64,000 nucleotides of DNA from Hetaerina americana (Eukaryota; Arthropoda; Insecta; Odonata; Calopterygidae): positions 1 to 64,000 of the forward strand of contig JAKTNV010000787.1 of the NCBI GenBank assembly GCA_022747635.1, in the 5' to 3' direction. Positions 36,901 through 51,398 of this stretch are shown piece after piece (positions within the stretch are counted from its first letter, which is position 1; every line of letters begins with the position of its first letter). The position numbers and the translations under genes are program-made. The notes under the pieces were generated by a model, which searched no databases, had not been told where the DNA came from, and saw only the letters and a list, made by a program, of their open reading frames with translations.

Positions 36901-39900
36901 ATTTTAGAAATTTTAATTTTTCACATTTTTCCATGAAAAGTGCCAATACCCCTTTGGGTTCTAGGTGAAAATCTCACTCGACACGAATCAAACAAAAATG
37001 TTTCCATGCTGTGTATTGTTGTTCATTTTCATCAAAAAAACAAAATAAAACCCAGAATAAATCATTAAAGACAAGAAATGAGCATAAAAGATGCCTCAGC
37101 GCAAGTGTTAATGTTAGTAAAAGAGCCCAAATTTCCAAAAATATTGCGAAAAACAACAATCTTCCATTATAGAGTGAATGTTTGAGGTGTATAGAAGGCA
37201 TTTATTTCATTTTTAGAAATTTTAATTTTTCACATTTTTCCATTAAAAGTGCCAATACCCCCCCCTTTGGGTTCTAGGTGAAAATCTCACTCGACACGAA
37301 TCAAACAAAAATGATTCCATGGTGTGTATTGTTGTTCATTTTCTTCAAGTAAACAATATAAAACCCAGAATAAATCATTAAAGACAAGAAATGAGCATAA
37401 AAGATGCCTCAGCGCAAGTGTTAATGTTAGTAAAAGAGCCCAAATTTCCAAAAATATTGCGAAAAACAACAATCTTCCATTATAGAGTGAATGTTTGAGG
37501 TGTATAGAAGGCATTTATTTCATTTTTAGAAATTTTAATTTTTCACATTTTTCCATGAAAAGTGCCAATACCCCCCCCTTTGGGTTCTAGGTGAAAATCT
37601 CACTCGACACGAATCAAAGAAAAATGATTCCATGGTGTGTATTGTTGTTCATTTTCTTCAAGTAAACAATATAAAACCCAGAATAAATCATTAAAGACAA
37701 GAAATGAGCATAAAAGATGCCTCAGCGCAAGTGTTAATGTTAGTAAAAGAGCCCAAATTTCCAAAAATATTGCGAAAAACAACAATCTTCCATTATAGAG
37801 TGAATGTTTGAGGTGTATAGAAGGCATTTATTTCATTTTTAGAAATTTTAATTTTTCACATTTTTCCATGAAAAGTGCCAATACCCCCCCCTTTGGGTTC
37901 TAGGTGAAAATCTCACTCGACACGAATCAAAGAAAAATGATTCCATGGTGTGTATTGTTGTTCATTTTCTTCAAGTAAACAATATAAAACCCAGAATAAA
38001 TCATTAAAGACAAGAAATGAGCATAAAAGATGCCTCAGCGCAAGTGTTAATGTTAGTAAAAGAGCCCAAATTTCCAAAAATATTGCGAAAAACAACAATC
38101 TTCCATTATAGAGTGAATGTTTGAGGTGTATAGAAGGCATTTATTTCATTTTTAGGAATTTTAATTTTTCACATTTTTCCATGAAAAGTGCCAATACTCC
38201 CCCCTTTGGGTTCTAGGTGAAAATCTCACTCGACGCGAAACAAAGAAAAATGATTCCATGGTGTGTATTGTTGTTCATTTTCTTCAAGTAAACAATATAA
38301 AACCCAGAATAAATCATTAAAGACAAGAAATGAGCATAAAAGATGCCTCAGCGCAAGTGTTAATGTTAGTAAAAGAGCCCAAATTTCCAAAAATATTGCG
38401 AAAAACAACAATCTTCCATTATAGAGTGAATGTTTGAGGTGTATAGAAGGCATTTATTTCATTTTTAGAAATTTTAATTTTTCACATTTTTCCATGAAAA
38501 GTGCCAATTACCCCCCCTTTGGGTTCTAGGTGAAAATCTCACTCGACGCGAATCAAAGAAAAATGATTCCATGGTGTGTATTGTTGTTCATTTTCTTCAA
38601 AGAAACAATATAAAACCCAGAATAAATCATTAAAGACAAGAAATGAGCATAAAAGATGCCTCAGCGCAAGTGTTAATGTTAGTAAAAGAGCCCAAATTTC
38701 CAAAAATATTGCGAAAAACAACAATCTTCCATTATAGAGTGAATGTTTGAGGTGTAGAGAAGGCATTTATTTCATTTTTAGAAATTTTAATTTTTCACAT
38801 TTTTCCATGAAAAGTGCCAATACCCCCCCCTTTGATTCTAGGTGAAAATCTCACTCGACACGAATCAAACAAAAATGTTTCCATGCTGTGTATTGTTGTT
38901 CATTTTCATCAAATAAACAAAATAAAACCCAGAATAAATCATTAAAGACAAGAAATGAGCATAAAAGATGCCTCAGCGCAAGTGTTAATGTTAGTAAAAG
39001 AGCCCAAATTTCCAAAAATATTGCGAAAAACAACAATCTTCCATTATAGAGTGAATGTTTGAGGTGTTTAGAAGGCATTTATTTCATTTTTAGAAATTTT
39101 AATTTTTCACATTTTTCCATGAAAAGTGCCAATACCCCCCCTTTTGGGTTCTAGGTGAAAATCTCACTCGACACGAATCAAACAAAAATGTTTCGATGGT
39201 GTGTATTAATGTTCATTTTCATCAAATAAACAAAATAAAACCCAGAATAAATCATTAAACACAAGAAATGAGCATAAAAGATGCCTCAGCGCAAGTGTTA
39301 ATGTTTGTAAAAGAGCCCAAATTTCCAAAAATATTGCGAAAAACAACAATCTTCCATTATAGAGTGAATGTTTGAGGTGTATAGAAGGCATTTATTTCAT
39401 TTTTAGAAATTTTAATTTTTCACATTTTTCCATGAAAAGTGCCAATATACCCTTTGGGTTCTAGGTGAAAATCTCACTCGACACGAATCGAAGAAAAATG
39501 ATTCCATGGTGTGTATTGTTGTTCAATTTCTTCAAGTAAACAATATAAAACCCAGAATAAATCATTAAAGACAAGAAATGAGCATAAAAGATGCCTCAGC
39601 GCAAGTGTTAATGTTAGTAAAAGAGCCCAAATTTCCAAAAATATTGCGAAAAACAACAATCTTCCATTATAGAGTGAATGTTTGAGGTGTATAGAAGGCA
39701 TTTATTTCATTTTTAGGAATTTTAATTTTTCACATTTTTCCATGAAAAGTGCCAATACTCCCCCCTTTGGGTTCTAGGTGAAAATCTCACTCGACACGAA
39801 TCAAAGAAAAATGATTCCATGGTGTGGATTGTTGTTCATTTTCTTCAAGTAAACAATATAAAACCCATAATAAATCATTAAAGACAAGAAATGAGCATAA

Positions 39901-42900
39901 AAGATGCCTCAGCGCAAGTGTTAATGTTAGTAAAAGAGCCCAAATTTCCAAAAATATTGCGAAAAACAACAATCTTCCATTATAGAGTGAATGTTTGAGG
40001 TGTATAGAAGGCATTTATTTCATTTTTAGAAATTTTAATTTTTCACATTTTTCCATGAAAAGTGCCAATACCCCCCCCCTTTGGGTTCTAGGTGAAAATC
40101 TCACTCGACACGAATCAAACAAAAATGTTTTCATGGTGTGTATTGTTGTTCATTTTCATCAAATAAACAAAATAAAACCCAGAATAAATCATTAAAGACA
40201 AGAAATGAGCATAAAAGATGCCTCAGCGCAAGTGTTAATGTTAGTAAAAGAGCCCAAATTTCCAAAAATATTGCGAAAAACAACAATCTTCCATTATAGA
40301 GTGAATGTTTGAGGTGTATAGAAGGCATTTATTTCATTTTTAGGAATTTTAATTTTTCACATTTTTCCATGAAAAGTGCCAATACCCCCCCCTTTGGGTT
40401 CTAGGTGAAAATCTCACTCGACACGAATCAAACAAAAATGTTTCCATGCTGTGTATTGTTGTTCATTTTCATCAAATAAACAAAATAAAACCCAGAATAA
40501 ATCATTAAAGACAAGAAATGAGCATAAAAGATGCCTCAGCGCAAGTGTTAATGTTAGTAAAAGAGCCCAAATTTCCAAAAATATTGCGAAAAACAACAAT
40601 CTTCCATTATAGAGTGAATGTTTGAGGTGTATAGAAGGCATTTATTTCATTTTTAGGAATTTTAATTTTTCACTTTTTTCCATGAAAAGTGCCAATACCC
40701 CCCCCTTTGGGTTCTAGGTGAAAATCTCACTCGACGCGAATCAAAGAAAAATGATTCCATGGTGTGTATTGTTGTTCATTTTCTTCAAGTAAACAATAAA
40801 AAAACCCAGAATAAATCATTAAAGACGAGAAATGAGCATAAAAGATGCCTCAGCGCAAGTGTTAATGTTAGTAAAAGAGCCCAAATTTCCAAAAATATTG
40901 CGAAAAACAACAATCTTCCATTATAGAGTGAATGTTTGAGGTGTATAGAAGGCATTTATTTCATTTTTAGAAATTTTAATTTTTCACATTTTTCCATGAA
41001 AAGTGCCAATACCCCCCCCTTTTGGGTTCTAGGTGAAAATCTCACTCGACACGAATCAAAGAAAAATGATTCCATGGTGTGTATTGTTGTTCATTTTCTT
41101 CAAGTAAACAATATAAAACCCAGAATAAATCATTAAAGACAAGAAATGAGCATAAAAGATGCCTCAGCGCAAGTGTTAATGTTAGTAAAAGAGCCCAAAT
41201 TTCCAAAAATATTGCGAAAAACAACAATCTTCCATTATAGAGTGAATGTTTGAGGTGTATAGAAGGCATTTATTTCATTTTTAGGAATTTTAATTTTTCA
41301 CATTTTTCCATGAAAAGTGCCAATACCCCCCCCTTTGGGTTATAGGTGAAAATCTCACTCGACACGAATCAAACAAAAATGTTTTCATGGTGTGTATTGT
41401 TGTTCATTTTCATCAAATAAACAAAATAAAACCCAGAATAAATCATTAAAGACAAGAAATGAGCATAAAAGATGCCTCAGCGCAAGTGTTAATGTTAGTA
41501 AAAGAGCCCAAATTTCCAAAAATATTGCGAAAAACAACAATCTTCCATTATAGAGTGAATGTTTGAGGTGTATAGAAGGCATTTATTTCATTTTTAGAAA
41601 TTTTAATTTTTCACATTTTTCCATGAAAAGTGCCAATACCCCCCCCTTTGGGTTCTAGGTGAAAATCTCACTCGACACGAATCAAAGAAAAATGATTCCA
41701 TGTTGTGTATTGTTGTTCATTTTCTTCAAGTAAACAATATAAAACCCAGAATAAATCATTAAAGACAAGAAATGAGCATAAAAGATGCCTCAGCGCAAGT
41801 GTTAATGTTAGTAAAAGAGCCCAAATTTCCAAAAATATTGCGAAAAACAACAATCTTCCATTATAGAGTGAATGTTTGAGGTGTATAGAAGGCATTTATT
41901 TCATTTTTAGGAATTTTAATTTTTCACATTTTTCCATGAAAAGTGCCAATACCCCCCCCTTTGGGTTCTAGGTGAAAATCTCACTCGACACGAATCAAAG
42001 AAAAATGATTCCATGGTGTGTATTGTTGTTCATTTTCTTCAAGTAAACAATATAAAACCCAGAATAAATCATTAAAGACAAGAAATGAGCATAAAAGATG
42101 CCTCAGCGCAAGTGTTAATGTTAGTAAAAGAGCCCAAATTTCCAAAAATATTGCGAAAAACAACAATCTTCCATTATAGAGTGAATGTTTGAGGTGTATA
42201 GAAGGCATTTATTTCATTTTTAGGAATTTTAATTTTTCACATTTTTCCATGAAAAGTGCCAATACCCCCCCCTTTGGGTTCTAGGTGAAAATCTCACTCG
42301 ACACGAATCAAAGAAAAATGATTCCATGGTGTGTATTGTTGTTCATTTTCTTCCAGTAAACAATATAAAACCCAGAATAAATCATTAAAGACAAGAAATG
42401 AGCATAAAAGATGCCTCAGCGCAAGTGTTAATGTTAGTAAAAGAGCCCAAATTTCCAAAAATATTGCGAAAAACAACAATCTTCCATTATAGAGTGAATG
42501 TTTGAGGTGTATAGAAGGCATTTATTTCATTTTTAGAAATTTTAATTTTTCACATTTTTCCATGAAAAGTGCCAATACCCCTTTGGGTTCTAGGTGAAAA
42601 TCTCACTCGACACGAATCAAACAAAAATGTTTCCATGCTGTGTATTGTTGTTCATTTTCATCAAATAAACAAAATAAAACCCAGAATAAATCATTAAAGA
42701 CAAGAAATGAGCATAAAAGATGCCTCAGCGCAAGTGTTAATGTTAGTAAAAGAGCCCAAATTTCCAAAAATATTGCGAAAAACAACAATCTTCCATTATA
42801 GAGTGAATGTTTGAGGTGTATAGAAGGCATTTATTTCATTTTTAGGAATTTTAATTTTTCACATTTTTCCATGAAAAGTGCCAATACCCCCCCTTTGGGT

Positions 42901-44082
42901 TCTAGGTGAAAATCTCACTCGACGCGAATCAAAGAAAAATGATTCCATGGTGTGTATTGTTGTTCATTTTCTTCAAGTAAACAATAAAAAAACCCAGAAT
43001 AAATCATTAAAGACGAGAAATGAGCATAAAAGATGCCTCAGCGCAAGTGTTAATGTTAGTAAAAGAGCCCAAATTTCCAAAAATATTGCGAAAAACAACA
43101 ATCTTCCATTATAGAGTGAATGTTTGAGGTGTATAGAAGGCATTTATTTCATTTTTAGAAATTTTAATTTTTCACATTTTTCCATGAAAAGTGCCAATAC
43201 CCCCCCCTTTTGGGTTCTAGGTGAAAATCTCACTCGACACGAATCAAACAAAAATGTTTCGATGGTGTGTATTAATGTTCATTTTCATCAAATAAACAAA
43301 ATAAAACCCAGAATAAATCATTAAAGACAAGAAATGAGCATAAAAGATGCCTCAGCGCAAGTGTTAATGTTAGTAAAAGAGCCCAAATTTCCAAAAATAT
43401 TGCGAAAAACAACAATCTTCCATTATAGAGTGAATGTTTGAGGTGTATAGAAGGCATTTATTTCATTTTTAGAAATTTTAATTTTTCACATTTTTCCATG
43501 AAAAGTGCCAATACCCCCCCCTTTGGGTTCTAGGTGAAAATCTCACTCGACACGAATCAAAGGAAAATGATTCCATGGTGTGTATTGTTGTTCATTTTCT
43601 TCAAGTAAACAATATAAAACCCAGAATAAATCATTAAAGACAAGAAATGAGCATAAAAGATGCCTCAGCGCAAGTGTTAATGTTAGTAAAAGAGCCCAAA
43701 TTTCCAAAAATATTGCGAAAAACAACAATCTTCCATTATAGAGTGAATGTTTGAGGTGTATAGAAGGCATTTATTTCATTTTTAGAAATTTTAATTTTTC
43801 ACATTTTTCCATGAAAAGTGCCAATACCCCCCCCTTTGGGTTCTAGGTGAAAATCTCACTCGACACGAATCAAAGAAAAATGATTCCATGGTGTGTATTG
43901 TTGTTCATTTTCTTCAAGTAAACAATATAAAACCCAGAATAAATCATTAAAGACAAGAAATGAGCATAAAAGATGCCTCAGCGCAAGTGTTAATGTTAGT
44001 AAAAGAGCCCAAATTTCCAAAAATATTGCGAAAAACAACAATCTTCCATTATAGAGTGAATGTTTGAGGTGTATAGAAGGCA

Positions 44083-44480
44083 TTTATTTCATTTTTAGGA
44101 ATTTTAATTTTTCACATTTTTCCATGAAAAGTGCCAATACCCCCCCCCCCTTTGGGTTCTAGGTGAAAATCTCACTCGACACGAATCAAAGAAAAATGAT
44201 TCCATGGTGTGTATTGTTGTTCATTTTCTTCAAGTAAACAATATAAAACCCAGAATAAATCATTAAAGACAAGAAATGAGCATAAAAGATGCCTCAGCGC
44301 AAGTGTTAATGTTAGTAAAAGAGCCCAAATTTCCAAAAATATTGCGAAAAACAACAATCTTCCATTATAGAGTGAATGTTTGAGGTGTATAGAAGGCATT
44401 TATTTCATTTTTAGAAATTTTAATTTTTCACATTTTTCCATGAAAAGTGCCAATACCCCCCCCTTTGATTCTAGGTGAAA
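44083..44480. repeat. Junction of a two-monomer difference in the second large copy
   Basis: Between 43856 and 44484 this copy has a single class A monomer (44172) where the first copy has three (18290, 18603, 18919). The preceding tract has 11 C, against CTCCCCCC at the corresponding 18260. The monomer ends with TTTGATTCTAGG at about 44466 like 19211. The two copies thus differ by two monomers here, by loss in one or gain in the other. Confidence 0.65.
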
Positions 44481-47400
44481 ATCTCACTCGACACGAATCA
44501 AACAAAAATGTTTCCATGCTGTGTATTGTTGTTCATTTTCATCAAATAAACAAAATAAAACCCAGAATAAATCATTAAAGACAAGAAATGAGCATAAAAG
44601 ATGCCTCAGCGCAAGTGTTAATGTTAGTAAAAGAGCCCAAATTTCCAAAAATATTGCGAAAAACAACAATCTTCCATTATAGAGTGAATGTTTGAGGTGT
44701 ATAGAAGGCATTTATTTCATTTTTAGAAATTTTAATTTTTCACATTTTTCCATGAAAAGTGCCAATACCCCCCCCCCCTTTGGGTTCTAGGTGAAAATCT
44801 CACTCGACACGAATCAAACAAAAATGTTTCCATGCTGTGTATTGTTGTTCATTTTCATCAAAAAAACAAAATAAAACCCAGAATAAATCATTAAAGACAA
44901 GAAATGAGCATAAAAGATGCCTCAGCGCAGGTGTTAATGTTAGTAAAAGAGCCAAAATTTCCAAAAATATTGCGAAAAACAACAATCTTCCATTATAGAG
45001 TGAATGTTTGAGGTGTATAGAAGGCTTTTATTTCATTTTTAGAAATTTTAATTTTTCACATTTTTCCATGAAAAGTGCCAATACCCCCCCCTTTGGGTTC
45101 TAGGTGAAAATCTCACTCGACACGAATCAAAGAAAAATGATTCCATGGTGTGTATTGTTGTACATTTTCTTCAAGTAAACAATATAAAACCCAGAATAAA
45201 TCATTAAAGACAAGAAATGAGCATAAAAGATGCCTCAGCGCAAGTGTTAATGTTAGTAAAAGAGCCCAAATTTCCAAAAATATTGCGAAAAACAACAATC
45301 TTCCATTATAGAGTGAATGTTTGAGGTGTATAGAAGGCATTTATTTCATTTTTAGGAATTTTAATTTTTCACATTTTTCCATGAAAAGTGCCAATACCCC
45401 CCCTTTGGGTTCTAGGTGAAAATCTCACTCGACACGAATCAAACAAAAATGTGTCCATGCTGTGTATTGTTGTTCATTTTCATCAAATAAACAAAATAAA
45501 ACCCAGAATAAATCATTAAAGACAAGAAATGAGCATAAAAGATGCCTCAGCGCAAGTGTTAATGTTAGTAAAAGAGCCCAAATTTCCAAAAATATTGCGA
45601 AAAACAACAATCTTCCATTATAGAGTGAATGTTTGAGGTGTATAGAAGGCATTTATTTCATTTTTAGAAATTTTAATTTTTCACATTTTTTCATGAAAAG
45701 TGCCAATACCCCCCCCTTTGGGTTACAGGTGAAAATCTCACTCGACACGAATCAAACAAAAATGTTTCCATGGTGTGTATTGTTGTTCATTTTCATCAAA
45801 TAAACAAAATAAAACCCAGAATAAATCATTAAAGACAAGAAATGAGCATAAAAGATGCCTCAGCGCAAGTGTTAATGTTAGTAAAAGAGCCCAAATTTCC
45901 AAAAATATTGCGAAAAACAACAATCTTCCATTATAGAGTGAATGTTTGAGGTGTATAGAAGGCATTTATTTCATTTTTAGAAATTTTAATTTTTCACATT
46001 TTTCCATGAAAAGTGCCAATACCCCCCCCTTTGGGTTCTAGGTGAAAATCTCACTCGACACGAATCAAAGAAAAATGATTCCATGGTGTGTATTGTTGTT
46101 CAATTTCTTCAAGTAAACAATATAAAACCCAGAATAAATCATTAAAGACAAGAAATGAGCATAAAAGATGCCTCAGCGCAAGTGTTAATGTTAGTAAAAG
46201 AGCCCAAATTTCCAAAAATATTGCGAAAAACAACAATCTTCCATTATAGAGTGAATGTTTGAGGTGTATAGAAGGCATTTATTTCATTTTTAGGAATTTT
46301 AATTTTTCACATTTTTCCATGAAAAGTGCCAATACTCCCCCCTTTGGGTTCTAGGTGAAAATCTCACTCGACACGAATCAAAGAAAAATGATTCCATGGT
46401 GTGGATTGTTGTTCATTTTCTTCAAGTAAACAATATAAAACCCATAATAAATCATTAAAGACAAGAAATGAGCATAAAAGATGCCTCAGCGCAAGTGTTA
46501 ATGTTAGTAAAAGAGCCCAAATTTCCAAAAATATTGCGAAAAACAACAATCTTCCATTATAGAGTGAATGTTTGAGGTGTATAGAGGGCATTTATTTCAT
46601 TTTAAGAAATTTAAATTTTTCACATTTTTCCATGAAAAGTGCCAATACCCCCCCCTTTGGGTTCTAGGTGAAAATCTCACTCGACACGAATCAAAGAAAA
46701 ATGATTCCATGGTGTGTATTGTTGTTCATTATCATCAAATAAACAAAATAAAACCCAGAATAAATCATTAAAGACAAGAAATGAGCATAAAAGATGCCTC
46801 AGCGCAAGTGTTAATGTTAGTAAAAGAGCCCAAATTTCCAAAAATATTGCGAAAAACAACAATCTTCCATTATAGAGTGAATGTTTGAGGTGTATAGAAG
46901 GCATTTATTTCATTTTTAGAAATTTTAATTTTTCACATTTTTCCATGAAAAGTGCCAATACCCCCCCCTTTGGGTTAAGGGTGAAAATCTCACTCGACAC
47001 GAATCAAAGAAAAATGATTCCATGGTGTGTATTGTTGTTCATTTTCTTCAAGTAAACAATATAAAACCCAGAATAAATCATTAAAGACAAGAAATGAGCA
47101 TAAAAGATGCCTCAGCGCAAGTGTTAATGTTAGTAAAAGAGCCCAAATTTCCAAAAATATTGCGAAAAACAACAATCTTCCATTGTAGAGTGAATGTTTG
47201 AGGTGTATAGAAGGCATTTATTTCATTTTTAGAAATTTTAATTTTTCACATTTTTCCATGAAAAGTGCCAATACCCCCCCTTTTGGGTTCTAGGTGAAAA
47301 TCTCACTCGACACGAATCAAAGAAAAATGATTCCATGGTGTGTATTGTTGTTCATTTTCTTCAAGTAAACAATATAAAACCCAAAATAAATCATTAAAGA

Positions 47401-48508
47401 CAAGAAATGAGCATAAAAGATGCCTCAGCGCAAGTGTTAATGTTAGTAAAAGAGCCCAAATTTCCAAAAATATTGCGAAAAACAACAATCTTCCATTAAA
47501 GAGTGAATGTTTGAGGTGTATAGAAGGCATTTATTTCATTTTTAGAAATTTTAATTTTTCACATTTTTCCATGAAAAGTGCCAATACCCCCCCCTTTGGG
47601 TTCTAGGTGAAAATCTCACTCGACACGAATCAAAGAAAAATGATTCCATGGTGTGTATTGTGGTTCATTTTCTTCAAGTGAACAATATAAAACCCAGAAT
47701 AAATCATTAAAGACAAGAAATGAGCATAAAAGATGCCTCAGCGCAAGTGTTAATGTTAGTAAAAGAGCCCAAATTTCCAAAAATATTGCGAAAAACAACA
47801 ATCTTCCATTATAGAGTGAATGTTTGAGGTGTATAGAAGGCATTTATTTCATTTTTAGAAATTTTAATTTTTCACATTTTTCCATGAAAAGTGCCAATAC
47901 CCCCCCCTTTGGGTTCTAGGTGAAAATCTCACTCGACACGAATCAAAGAAAAATGATTCCATGGTGTGTATTGTTGTTCATTTTCTTCAAGTAAACAATA
48001 TAAAACCCAGAATAAATCATTAAAGACAAGAAATGAGCATAAAAGATGCCTCAGCGCAAGTGTTAATGTTAGTAAAAGAGCCCAAATTTCCAAAAATATT
48101 GCGAAAAACAACAATCTTCCATTATAGAGTGAATGTTTGAGGTGTATAGAAGGCATTTATTTCATTTTTAGAAATTTTAATTTTTCACATTTTTCCATGA
48201 AAAGTGCCAATACCCCCTACTTTGGATTCTAGGTGAAAATCTCACTCGACACGAATCAAAGAAAAATGATTCCATGGTGTGTATTGTTGTTCATTTTCTT
48301 CAAGTAAACAATATAAAACCCAGAATAAATCATTAAAGACAAGAAATGAGCATAAAAGATGCCTCAGCGCAAGTGTTAATGTTAGTAAAAGAGCCCAAAT
48401 TTCCAAAAATATTGCGAAAAACAACAATCTTCCATTATAGAGTGAATGTTTGAGGTGTATAGAAGGCATTTATTTCATTTTTAGAAATTTTAATTTTTCA
48501 CATTTTTC

Positions 48509-49323
48509 TACATCTACATCTACATCTACATAATACCCCGCAAGCCGCCGCAAGGGCGTGTGGCGGGGGGTTTTAGGTCACCAACCGTAAAAAAGAAAAA
48601 TACCACATGCAAAAAAACAACACGGAAAATTACACCCACAGCAGCGCACACACTCATGCAAAAATCCCTTCATCCAATACTCATGCAAACACATATACCG
48701 CAAAACAACTAAAAAACTGCACCCCATGATGCAGCACGAAAGCCATCCTACAACACGGAAGCCAGGACACAACAAGCAAGAAATTGAAACATCACTACCA
48801 CATGAAAATGCACCACGAAACACTCTTCCCCCAAAGAGTCTCTAAATGGCAGGGAATGCGTCCCAACGTTGCAGGTAGCAGGAATTTGCCCCCGCGGAGA
48901 GGGACGAGGGATTGAAAGGGAAACTTAAAAACAGATGAACAGAACATGAATGAGGTCATTCGGAAAGAATGGGTTATTATAGCAAAACACATAAGGTTAG
49001 TGGAAGAGCATGCATTTAAGTAGAACTAATTATTTTTTAGACGCTGAGGGTGGCAAGTGGAATTTTTGCTATCTATAACCCTGCAGTTGCTATCCCGTAT
49101 TGTCCGTGGGAAGAAGGAGTCCTTGAGTCGGCTAGTTCTGGCATCTATTTCCCGAATTTTATATGCATGATCCAAGCGACCAATGTATGTAGGAGTACAA
49201 ATAATTTGCGAGACCTCGGTGCTGAAACATGCGGATCTAAATTTATTTAATAATTTCAATCTTGCATTGAATCGTCTCTCAGCCAATGATTCCCACCCCA
49301 AATCCATGAGCATTTCGGTGAAA
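48509..49323 (-). mobile_element. 5'-truncated LINE fragment, copy 4
   Basis: Partner of copy 1 at an offset of 23,741 bp. It has the same 815-bp length, the same A at the diagnostic site (49199), the GGTTTTAGG form, the six-A run and the CAGCACAGG right flank. TTTTC follows at 49324-49328. Sharing copy 1's private base shows that this base existed before the large duplication. Confidence 0.85.
49026..49323 (-). pseudogene. LINE ORF2 C-terminal remnant, copy 4
   Basis: Same as copy 1, including Cys (TGT) at residue 63 of the 119-codon frame and stop TAG at 49026. It keeps the SFFPRTIRDSN motif and no catalytic RT motif. Confidence 0.78.
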
Positions 49324-50582
49324 TTTTCCATGAAAAGTGCCAATACCCCCCCCTTTGGGTTATAGGTGAAAATCTCACTCGACACGAATCAAACAAAAAT
49401 GTTTCCATGGTGTGTATTGTTGTTCATTTTCATCAAATAAACAAAATAAAACCCAGAATAAATCATTAAAGACAAGAAATGAGCATAAAAGATGCCTCAG
49501 CACAGGTGTTAATGTTAGTAAAAGAGCCCAAATTTCCAAAAATATTGCGAAAAACAACAATCTTCCATTATAGAGTGAATGTTTGAGGTGTATAGAAGGC
49601 ATTTATTTCATTATTTGAAATTTTAATTTTTAACATTTTTCAATGAAAAGTGCCAATACCCCCCCCCCTTTGGGTTCTAGGTGAAAATCTCAATCGACAC
49701 GAATCAAACAAAAATGTTTCCATGGTTTGTATTGTTGTTCATTTTCTTCAAATAAACAAAATAAAACCCAGAATAAATCATTAAAGACAAGAAATGAGCA
49801 TAAAAGATGCCTCAGCGCAAGTGTTAATGTTAGTAAAAGAGCCCAAATTTCCAAAAATATTGCGAAAAACAACAATCTTCCATTATAGAGTGAATGTTTG
49901 AGGTGTATAGAAGGCATTTATTTCATTTTTAGAAATTTTAATTTTTCACATTTTTCCATGAAAAGTGCCAATACCCCCCCCTTTGGGTTCTAGGTGAAAA
50001 TCTCACTCGACACGAATCAAAGAAAAATGATTCCATGGTGTGTATTGTTGTTCATTTTCTTCAAGTAAACAATATAAAACCCAGAATAAATCATTAAAGA
50101 CAAGAAATGAGCATAAAAGATGCCTCAGCGCAAGTGTTAATGTTAGTAAAAGAGCCCAAATTTCCAAAAATATTGCGAAAAACAACAATCTTCCATTATA
50201 GAGTGAATGTTTGAGGTGTATAGAAGGCATTTATTTCATTTTTAGAAATTTTAATTTTTCACATTTTTCCATGAAAAGTGCCAATACCCCCTACTTTGGA
50301 TTCTAGGTGAAAATCTCACTCGACACGAATCAAAGAAAAATGATTCCATGGTGTGTATTGTTGTTCATTTTCTTCAAGTAAACAATATAAAACCCAGAAT
50401 AAATCATTAAAGACAAGAAATGAGCATAAAAGATGCCTCAGCGCAAGTGTTAATGTTAGTAAAAGAGCCCAAATTTCCAAAAATATTGCGAAAAACAACA
50501 ATCTTCCATTATAGAGTGAATGTTTGAGGTGTATAGAAGGCATTTATTTCATTTTTAGAAATTTTAATTTTTCACATTTTTC
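49324..50582. repeat. Four satellite monomers between LINE copies 4 and 5
   Basis: Same order as 25583-26841: CAGCACAGG monomer, class C, class A, then class A after the CCCCCTACTTTGG tract. It lies directly between a copy-1-like and a copy-3-like LINE, so one whole 2,074-bp unit equivalent to copy 2 is absent relative to the first large copy. Confidence 0.85.
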
Positions 50583-51398
50583 TACATCTACATCTACATC
50601 TACATAATACCCCGCAAGCCGCCGCAAGGGCGTGTGGCGGGGGGTGTTAGGTCACCAACCGTAAAAAAGAAAAATACCACATGCAAAAAAACAACACGGA
50701 AAATTACACCCACAGCAGCGCACACACTCATGCAAAAATCCCTTCATCCAATACTCATGCAAACACATATACCGCAAAACAACTAAAAAAACTGCACCCC
50801 ATGATGCAGCACGAAAGCCATCCTACAACACGGAAGCCAGGACACAACAAGCAAGAAATTGAAACATCACTACCACATGAAAATGCACCACGAAACACTC
50901 TTCCCCCAAAGAGTCTCTAAATGGCAGGGAATGCGTCCCAACGTTGCAGGTAGCAGGAATTTGCCCCCGCGGAGAGGGACGAGGGATTGAAAGGGAAACT
51001 TAAAAACAGATGAACAGAACATGAATGAGGTCATTCGGAAAGAATGGGTTATTATAGCAAAACACATAAGGTTAGTGGAAGAGCATGCATTTAAGTAGAA
51101 CTAATTATTTTTTAGACGCTGAGGGTGGCAAGTGGAATTTTTGCTATCTATAACCCTGCAGTTGCTATCCCGTATTGTCCGTGGGAAGAAGGAGTCCTTG
51201 AGTCGGCTAGTTCTGGCATCTATTTCCCGAATTTTATATGCATGATCCAAGCGACCAATGTATGTAGGAGTACGAATAATTTGCGAGACCTCGGTGCTGA
51301 AACATGCGGATCTAAATTTATTTAATAATTTCAATCTTGCATTGAATCGTCTCTCAGCCAATGATTCCCACCCCAAATCCATGAGCATTTCGGTGAAA
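50583..51398 (-). mobile_element. 5'-truncated LINE fragment, copy 5
   Basis: Partner of copy 3 at an offset of 21,667 bp. It shares the seven-A run (816 bp total), the GGTGTTAGG form, G at 51274 and the CAGCGCAGG right flank. TTTTC follows at 51399-51403. Confidence 0.85.
51101..51398 (-). pseudogene. LINE ORF2 C-terminal remnant, copy 5
   Basis: Same as copy 3, with Arg at residue 63 and TAG at 51101. It is an uninterrupted but 5'-truncated fragment. Confidence 0.78.
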
